Source of the DNA: Lactuca virosa
Lineage: Eukaryota; Streptophyta; Magnoliopsida; Asterales; Asteraceae
Direction: 5' to 3'
Length of the DNA: 64,000 nucleotides
NCBI GenBank assembly: GCA_928212115.1
Contig: CAKMRJ010000001.1
Span: 190,949,232-191,013,231 of the forward strand
Shown: piece by piece, positions 56,468 to 64,000 of the stretch
How the letters are laid out: each line of letters opens with the position of its first letter
Numbering within the stretch: the first letter of the stretch is position 1
The notes under the pieces: generated by a model
Seen by the model: the letters and a program-made list of their open reading frames with translations, nothing else
What the model was told of the DNA's origin: nothing
Database searches by the model: none
Program-made: the position numbers and the translations under genes

Positions 56468-58664
56468 ATAGTGTAAGATACGTGGGGATATTTCTCGATC
56501 CTAAAAGGAATACAACCGAGATGAAGACCGACTCGAAGCATGCAAATAATGGAAACTAAAAGTGATGATGATAAGCCCATAAGAGTACCTTACCTTAGGG
56601 TACTAGACTATCGTGATGAACAGTTTAATGGAAGGAACTTTGTAAGCCCTACTTACAAGATCTATGATTGGTGATAGCTTAACATTGAAGGAGAAGTATA
56701 TGGAAGGTGTTTAATAATCGATAAAGGAGAAAGACGATTCCACATGATAGGATACCAAAAAATGCAAATTGAACATCAAGGATATTATAGTGCTAACAAG
56801 GTGTGGGTAAGAATAAATACTTGAAGTTTGTTGATAAGGACTACCAAGAAGACGATGGTGAGAAAAAGAAATTTTTTTGAATTTCCATGAATGAGTTAGA
56901 GAGACGAACTACTACCTTGTGACAATCATAAGGTGATTTGGACCTTCAAAGAAATGCCCTCACTTCTTTTAAGGGTTAGATGTTAAGGAGGATATCAAAG
57001 TATGATAATACGATGTTATAAGAACTCACAAGACTCTAGAGGTTGAGTAAGAACAAAACGTGGTGCTTGGAATTATAAGTGAAACAAATGAACCAAAAGT
57101 ACAAGGTTTAGAACTTCCTTGTTGTGCAACCTGATGATGCGGACCAAGCACACTCAAGTACAACTGAGTATTAGATTTGTGTATTGTTGCTAATCTGGAT
57201 TCGACCACCAGACAAGGAGCGAGAAAAACTTATGATAATGAGATCTTCTATTATAAGTCCAGATAGAAGATAGGAATTTGACTCAGAGCAACAAGGGTCA
57301 CTTAACAGTGACTAAAGGACACATAAATCGATTGATATAAAAGTTGTTTGTGTATTTATAAGGAAGGTTCAAGAAATATAAAGAAGTAAAGTATGATGAT
57401 ACATACTTAAGAAATTAAACTGAAAAGTGTTGAATGGAAGAGTCGGGTACTCGAACAACAATGTTGAAGGGAACATGAATGATAAAATTTAGATACAAGA
57501 TATAAGTGATTAATTGTGTAAAGCAAAGGTGGAATTTGAATACTACAAGGAGTAAATGTGAGTAAACGAGCTTTCCGCAAGGAAATAAACTAAACATCTT
57601 GCTACATGATGAGGATCGTCTTGTGCTTGAACCTTAAAAGAAATGCCTTCATTTCTTTTAAGGGGTAAATAGTTGGGAAGAACCAAGTTGCAAATGACAA
57701 AATAATTTAGACCCAACAAAATTTTGAAAGTTGAGTTGAAACAACACTATGTGCCTTCAATTTTCATGTCACTGTATGCTTAGGCTTGTAGACCTAAGAA
57801 ATGTGTTAACTCATGAAATGAGATTTTGGGTTTGACACGACAGTTAAAGTGAATGGAAGGGTACATGGATAAGGTTGAGAAGCAGACATGAACGTGGATA
57901 GTATGGTACTCGTTGGTACAAAGGTAGTAGACAAGGAATGATATGCATGATCGGGTTATCTTGTGGATAACTTTGAAGGAAAGCATCGTTAGTATAAAAC
58001 CCAACAACGGTTTAGTTACGATCATGTGAAATAGAAATTAAATAATATGTGTACCATAGTGTGCTTTATCATGTAGGCCATATGAGATGTTAGTATGTAG
58101 ACCATGCAAATCTTGTTTCGGTAGGCGTTCGAGCCAACTTGATGATATTATGTCATATTTGAGACCCTAATACTAGAGAAGGTCGAAAAAAGGAAATATG
58201 AAAAGATATATCAGAAGCTAAGTTTCGATAATGACTTACTAAAGGAATTAGTAAATAATGGAATGCTGGCGACATGCTTGAGCAAAAAAAGGGGGTCATA
58301 CTTAGGTAGATTAGAACCTAAGTGAGGAAATAGAAAAATTTTGACTTAAAGGTTAGAAGGACCCAATAAGGTTTCTTACATGCCTTAAACTTTGTTGTAA
58401 CAAGATAAGACTATATGTCTTAGGATTAACTGATATCATCATTAGAGAAATTTTTTTTAAAGTTCAAAAATGGGACAAAAGGGTAAAAGTAAGAGGGTAA
58501 ATAACCCCTAATTATGTATTATTGATTATTAGGGTGACTTCAATCGTGACAAATGACCAAATTGATGTGACCATCGAGGAAACTGAAAAGTGATGGGATG
58601 AAGTTATAATGAGATGGCTCACGAAGTAATTCCGAGGACGGAATCCTTTTAAGGGGTAGATAAT
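56468..58664 (+). other. Interior of element D, right part
   Basis: No recognisable protein. The purine-rich phrase AAAGAAATGCC-TCA-TTCTTTTAAGGG occurs near 56952 and 57640 and in shorter form at 58645, the last being next to the LTR start. These repeated polypurine-tract-like sites are the only structure I see. Confidence 0.45.
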
Positions 58665-59288
58665 TATAACATCCTAAAATTTAAGACTAGGTTCTTAAAT
58701 TAATAAAGTAAATAAATGAAAGATGATTTATTTAATTAAACCATTAAGGAATAAATATATCATTATTTGATATGAATTTTAGAAGGTTCGAAGTGAAACT
58801 AATAACATTTTAAAAGTTATAGGGCCAAAAGAGCCAAATTGACAAAGTGATTTGACCAAAGGGTTGACTCAATTAATGGAAGGGGCTATAAAAGTTACAT
58901 AATTAATGGATAAGGACTGGTTATGTCAATATTTTAGGCAAATGTGAAAATAAATGAATAAATGGTAAGAACTGGCAAAATGCTTGAACTAGAGAGACCA
59001 AATGTGAAAATTAAGAAATGAGATCCAAACCCACTCCATTTCTCTTCCAGATCGCGTTCTTCATCCTAAAGACTTCTCCAATGGCGATTTTCCATCATCT
59101 ATCATCTAAGGTTCGACTCAAGTGAAGAATTCAACAATAAAGCAAATGAGAGATGGAATCAAGGCTTGCAAGGTAAACATCTTCTCCCCTTTAGCTTAGA
59201 ATTCAAATTGGTGAAGTGGGTGAAACCCCGAAGTCGAGTTTTGTAGGATTCAATGATTAAGTTTTGGTTTCTCCCCTTGGGTAGTTTT
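58665..59288 (+). repeat. 3' LTR of element D (right-truncated)
   Basis: Starts TATAACATCC, a TG-to-TA decay of the usual TGTAACATCC. It has a TATA-like GCTATAAAAG (~58886-58895), a pyrimidine-rich leader and a donor-like CAAGGTAAAC (~59168). It stops near 59288, where element C LTR sequence resumes. Confidence 0.5.
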
Positions 59289-59449
59289 GATGATCCCAAT
59301 CAAGTATTGAACACCATAGCATGCTTTCTCTTAATAACTTAGCATCCTAATCAAGTCCCAGTTGCTTAAGTCTTGATACCTGTGATTCATACAAACTGAG
59401 TGGGTCAGGTTGCGAAACCTGTAGAGTACATAGGGATTTCAATCCCATA

Positions 59450-59501
<52 letters not shown>

Positions 59502-60973
59502 TAACACATATAGAACCATATCTAGTTCGCATATCGTATATCATCAAATACATTTCTAACACATAATCCAGACAAAAAGCATATAGCTCATATACAAACT
59601 TTTTGACATATATTTGATACTTGTATTAAAATCATGTTCATGAAAGGGACTATGCACTCACCTGACTTAGGTGGGTGACCGAAGAACTCAGCAGCGCTCT
59701 GCCTAACACCTTGACTTTTTATTTGACGTGAACTAAGTATGATTTATACTGAGTCTTAGTCTGATATTCCTGGTGACTAATGATAGTCTAGATTCTTCAG
59801 TAATCCTAATTTTTACATCAAGATCTATCAAGTAAGGAATAACCAGGTAGGATCATATCGGAGGTAGGGTCCGTTTGGTATACAAAGTATACTGTTTGGA
59901 AATCCCACATTAAACACCTCACTAAATCCAGCCTAAACATCATTCCTATAAGTAGATCAATCAATATAGTGACTTGGAATCAATGATAAATCTTATTTAT
60001 AGATTCATAATGACGACTATGAACATGAATATAAGTTACACTTGAAATAAAATAAGTGTCGCTTAACTTACAAAAATTTTAGCGAAAACTAGGAAAATTG
60101 CGCTGACAGAACTCCGACCTGATAGCTACTAATTTCAGGCACTCAGGGACCATCCGGCTTCGTCAAAATACTCTAACTATTAGGAATTTTCGAGATAATA
60201 ACTCATAGAATCTGAGGGAGGGTTTGGAAAGGGTGAGAAAACAAATAAGGATGGATGGAATTTTATAGGGCGAAATCCTGGCTTGCGCGTCGCGCCCCTT
60301 GCGTGCACGAGCGAATTTCTTGATTTTAAAAAAATATCTTCGTCATACGAGCTCCGTTTTCAATGTTCTTTATATCCACACGTAGCTATCAATGAGATCT
60401 ACAACTTTTTTTTAAACTCTGTCGGCTAATTGTCACTTTATTTTTAATGTTATATTTTTAATAGGCTTAGACTGTTAAAGTCTGTGTAAAGATCATAACT
60501 CTTGCATATGATATCCATTCTCGATTGTCTTTATCTTCGAATTTGATTTTGATTGTTTTGGCTAACAAATCAACCGATCTAAAATTCGATTTCTATGCTA
60601 ACACAGTTGCGCTGAAACTTTCGAAAAATCGTAACTTCCACATATGTAGTCAGATTTTGGCGTTCTCTATATGCACGCTCTCGATTTTACGATTACTATG
60701 ACTTTCGTTTAGATTGCTTAGGCTAATAAGCAATCTATCTAAAACTCACCATTTACGATACGCATAGCCGTGTCAGTTAAATCGCGAAACTTCAAAGAAT
60801 CACAATTTCTTCATATGAATTCAGATTTCAGAGTTCTTTATATGTATGAAATCCTTGTCACATATACTATAACTTTGGTTTAGGGTATTTATCCTAAATA
60901 ACCTTCTATCAAAATTTTGGTTTATCACTTACAATATTTTTTAATTGTCTAGCCTGAAGTTGCGGGCGTTACA
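59289..60973 (-). repeat. 5' LTR of element C, right part
   Basis: It holds the AT-microsatellite (59455-59499), donor AGGTGAGT (59656-59663), acceptor TGAATCACAG (end 59380), a GCGCGTCGCGCC palindrome-like motif (60284-60297), U3 units anchored at 60802, 60631, 60495 and ~60335, and the terminus GGGCGTTACA. Its first ~200 bp repeat sequence also present at 47835-48004. Confidence 0.85.
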
Positions 60974-60978
60974 CCATC

Positions 60979-62183
60979 CCTACTTGGTATTCAATTTCCA
61001 TCTCTCTTTGGTCTTCCTGTTTTTAGGTGGCACTGGGTCCTTTTCCCTTGCTCATTCTTAAAAGGTTTCATGTTTTGTCCAAATTGTAAACATCTATTAC
61101 ACCTAATAGTCCTACAACTCCTGGCTCTAACAGTTAGGAACTTGGAATCATTGACCTCATTTCTGGCCTACCATACATTCTCCTTATTAATGGAGGTAAT
61201 ATATTTATGTAGTCAGTGGGTGCCTACATGTTGCTTCCATTTACTGGTGATATATTTGTACTATATGTAGCCATAAATTTCTCCTTTTGGAACCACATGC
61301 TTAGAAAATCAGTTGGATTCGTGTGACTAAAGTTTATGGCAGCTTGACCATGCACACATGGTATTCCTGATACCTCCCAAAGTCTACATGTGCCATAATG
61401 TGCTTCCAAATCTACTTTGTAAGATGTATATACATACATTATCTTAAATACAAACCCTCCGATTGCTATCACTTTCCAGTTCCTAGAAATAATAATTGAA
61501 AATAGCAAGTTAATGTTAAGTACTAAGCATAACATAAATAATTTAAAGTAACAACTTAATGGTAAGTAGTAACGACTTAACGCTAAGCATTTACCTCGTC
61601 TCTTCTCTAAAGCCATTCAGTTTGTTATGATAGTTGGACAAGATCCAGTTGTCCATGTAGAAGCTTTATCAGCCAAATAGTAAAACCTAGCCGTGATGTA
61701 GATTATGATTTCCTCTAACATTGTAAGAAGTAGTTTTTCCTAATATCTATGATCATGGAATTAAAGGACTCATAAATCCCATGTTCCACTGCCTCACATG
61801 CATACCCTTGTGAAAAAAGGCCATACACCATGATTGTGGATTCGTATACATCAACCAAGCATATCCATTCGGGATTATTTTCTTAATTTCATCCATTTTA
61901 ACCAGAAAATCCCCTTTAGCGGTACTAGTTGCAGTAGCCCAGAACAAGTTCTTCAAATCTAAACCTGTATAAGTCTTCCTGAAATTGGCATAAATGTGCC
62001 TTGCACACTGCCTATGTTGAACATATGGAAAGGTATCTTTTATAGATTCTAGAAGCCCCTGAAAAAAGTAAATAGAAAATTAATATTGTTTAATCAATAA
62101 AAATGAATAAATGACAAAATTTGTAACTTATTTATGTTTACCTTGTGTTGATCTGAAATGACAACTAGACCCTTTCCACCATC
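60979..62183 (-). pseudogene. Mutator-like (MULE) transposase pseudogene, cut by the gap
   Basis: Minus strand from 62183: GGKGLVVISDQHK, a GT-AG intron (62141-62059, 83 bp), then GLLESIKDTFPYVQHRQCAR, HIYANFRKTYTGLDLKNLFW, IKKIIPNGYAWLM and AFF. These are standard motifs of the MULE transposase after its DDE core. After stops near 61750 a second coding piece has CRLWEVSGIPCVHGQAAI, the SWIM zinc finger (C-X-C-X-C-X-H type), entered through another GT-AG intron (~61594-61482). It ends towards TGRPKRDGN near 61020. The N-terminal half and DDE core lie beyond the gap. Such proteins cut and move Mutator elements; some plant genes are domesticated copies, but the stops here argue for decay. Confidence 0.85.
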
Positions 62184-62193
62184 NNNNNNNNNN
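62184..62193. other. Assembly gap (10 N)
   Basis: Ten N, a conventional placeholder for a gap of unknown size between contigs. Confidence 1.
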
Positions 62194-64000
62194 TCTAACA
62201 CATAATCCAGACAAAAAGCATATAGCTCATATACAAACTTTTTGACATATATTTGATACTTGTATTAAAATCATGTTCATGAAAGGGACTATGCACTCAC
62301 CTGACTTAGGTGGGTGACCGAAGAACTCAGCAGCGCTCTGCCTAACACCTTGACTTTTTATTTGACGTGAACTAAGTATGATTTATACTGAGTCTTAGTC
62401 TGATATTCCTGGTGACTAATGATAGTCTAGATTCTTCAGTAATCCTAATTTTTACATCAAGATCTATCAAGTAAGGAATAACCAGGTAGGATCATATCGG
62501 AGGTAGGGTCCGTTTGGTATACAAAGTATACTGTTTGGAAATCCCACATTAAACACCTCACTAAATCCAGCCTAAACATCATTCCTATAAGTAGATCAAT
62601 CAATATAGTGACTTGGAATCAATGATAAATCTTATTTATAGATTCATAATGACGACTATGAACATGAATATAAGTTACACTTGAAATAAAATAAGTGTCG
62701 CTTAACTTACAAAAATTTTAGCGAAAACTAGGAAAATTGCGCTGACAGAACTCCGACCTGATAGCTACTAATTTCAGGCACTCAGGGACCATCCGGCTTC
62801 GTCAAAATACTCTAACTATTAGGAATTTTCGAGATAATAACTCATAGAATCTGAGGGAGGGTTTGGAAAGGGTGAGAAAACAAATAAGGATGGATGGAAT
62901 TTTATAGGGCGAAATCCTGGCTTGCGCGTCGCGCCCCTTGCGTGCACGAGCGAATTTCTTGATTTTAAAAAAATATCTTCGTCATACGAGCTCCGTTTTC
63001 AATGTTCTTTATATCCACACGTAGCTATCAATGAGATCTACAACTTTTTTTTAAACTCTGTCGGCTAATTGTCACTTTATTTTTAATGTTATATTTTTAA
63101 TAGGCTTAGACTGTTAAAGTCTGTGTAAAGATCATAACTCTTGCATATGATATCCATTCTCGATTGTCTTTATCTTCGAATTTGATTTTGATTGTTTTGG
63201 CTAACAATCAACCGATCTAAAATTCGATTTCTATGCTAACACAGTTGCGCTGAAACTTTCGAAAAATCGTAACTTCCACATATGTAGTCAGATTTTGGCG
63301 TTCTCTATATGCACGCTCTCGATTTTACGATTACTATGACTTTCGTTTAGATTGCTTAGGCTAATAAGCAATCTATCTAAAACTCACCATTTACGATACG
63401 CATAGCCGTGTCAGTTAAATCGCGAAACTTCAAAGAATCACAATTTCTTCATATGAATTCAGATTTCAGAGTTCTTTATATGTATGAAATCCTTGTCACA
63501 TATACTATAACTTTGGTTTAGGGTATTTATCCTAAATAACCTTCTATCAAAATTTTGGTTTATCACTTACAATATTTTTTAATTGTCTAGCCTGAAGTTG
63601 CGGGCGTTACACCATCCCTACTTGGTATTCAATTTCCATCTCTCTTTGGTCTTCCTGTTTTTAGGTGGCACTGGGTCCTTTTCCCTTGCTCATTCTTAAA
63701 AGGTTTCATGTTTTGTCCAAATTGTAAACATCTATTACACCTAATAGTCCTACAACTCCTGGCTCTAACAGTTAGGAACTTGGAATCATTGACCTCATTT
63801 CTGGCCTACCATACATTCTCCTTATTAATGGAGGTAATATATTTATGTAGTCAGTGGGTGCCTACATGTGGCTTCCATTTACTGGTGATATATTTGTACT
63901 ATATGTAGCCATAAATTTCTCCTTTTGGAACCACATGCTTAGAAAATCAGTTGGATTCGTGTGACTAAAGTTTATGGCAGCTTGACCATGCACACATGGT
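62194..64000. repeat. Near-identical second copy of 59555-61362
   Basis: The sequence after the gap repeats 59555-61362 with, as far as I can see, one A deletion (three A at ~60565 against two at ~63205) and one T-to-G change (61232 against 63870). It covers the rest of the element C LTR, the CCATC target duplication (63612-63616) and the C-terminal part of the MULE pseudogene. It begins and ends inside features, so it is not a natural transposon unit. Confidence 0.95.

Larger units (their letters stand above)
48005..59288 (+). mobile_element. Non-coding LTR element (element D), plus strand, with nested insertions
   Basis: An LTR end GGGGTGTTACA (50954), primer site (50958-50970), ~3.4 kb of interior after removing a nested element, a weak polypurine tract (58651-58660) and an LTR start TATAACATCC (58665). 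No open frame resembles gag or pol. The 5' LTR lacks its start and the 3' LTR lacks its end, each at the junction with element C. It could be a large non-autonomous derivative or an old, decayed copy. Confidence 0.5.
42264..60973 (-). mobile_element. Gag-only LTR retrotransposon (element C), minus strand, TSD CCATC
   Basis: The outer ends TGTGGCATCC (42264) and GCGGGCGTTACA (60973) are flanked by CCATC at 42259-42263 and 60974-60978. 3' LTR 42264-44980, interior 44981-47667 with gag remnants only, 5' LTR starting 47668. The 5' LTR is broken at its AT-microsatellite by element D (48005-59288), and its remainder is 59289-60973. About 190 bp around the microsatellite are present on both sides of the break. 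It is inserted in a MULE transposase gene. Confidence 0.75.

Noticed and set aside
61070..61270. Plus-strand frame, repeated at 63708-63908
   Set aside because: It is antisense to the MULE pseudogene, and the second copy is the suspected assembly duplicate.

Overview
This window is a repeat-dense piece of plant nuclear DNA. I see no intact host gene, rRNA, tRNA or CRISPR array. Nearly all of it is LTR retrotransposon sequence, most of it Ty3/gypsy-like, with smaller Copia-like pieces, a broken Mutator-like (MULE) transposase and one CACTA-like terminus. The iMet-tRNA primer sites, plant MULE transposase and CTCGTCGAG-type LTR motifs suggest a eudicot. Asteraceae (lettuce-like) is my guess from general familiarity, and I did not test it.

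Layout. 1-5787: leader/gag-like remnant and LTR ends facing opposite ways. 5788-8991: Copia-like leader with a stem-loop and a Copia LTR. 8992-12629: two minus-strand gypsy LTRs. 12630-35100: one plus-strand LTR opened by three later insertions, namely a solo LTR (13153-15441), a gag-only element (16554-23458) and a degenerate Ty3/gypsy element (23528-34856). The 5' LTR of that gypsy element itself carries a solo LTR (24407-26852). 35101-36104, 41877-42258 and 60979-62183 are slices of one MULE gene on the minus strand. They are separated by a solo LTR (36110-41871, with two more solo LTRs inside) and by a gag-only element, C (42264-60973). Element C contains a non-coding plus-strand element, D (48005-59288), and D contains a solo LTR (48440-49796) and an internally deleted gypsy element (52162-56462). 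A 10-N gap at 62184-62193 is followed by a near-identical repeat of 59555-61362.

Many insertions are confirmed by 5-bp target duplications: CTTTC, TTATC, CTATA, TATTT, TCTTG, CCATC, GACGA and TTTTG, all exact. This gives a clear nesting order.

The strongest unexplained signal is a shared architecture of the LTRs, although their sequences differ between families. The U3 part often holds four diverged copies of a ~160-bp unit spaced 160/160/171 bp. A cluster of near-perfect short palindromes, of a different sequence in each family, sits just upstream of a TATA box, often with an AAACCCTAA box between. Downstream lies a consensus splice donor (AGGTGAGT) and, within the same LTR, a pyrimidine-CAG acceptor. 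The gypsy element adds an acceptor one base before the gag ATG and a possible 66-bp in-frame intron between Gag and protease. Together these suggest LTR-encoded leader introns that could separate translated from reverse-transcribed RNAs.
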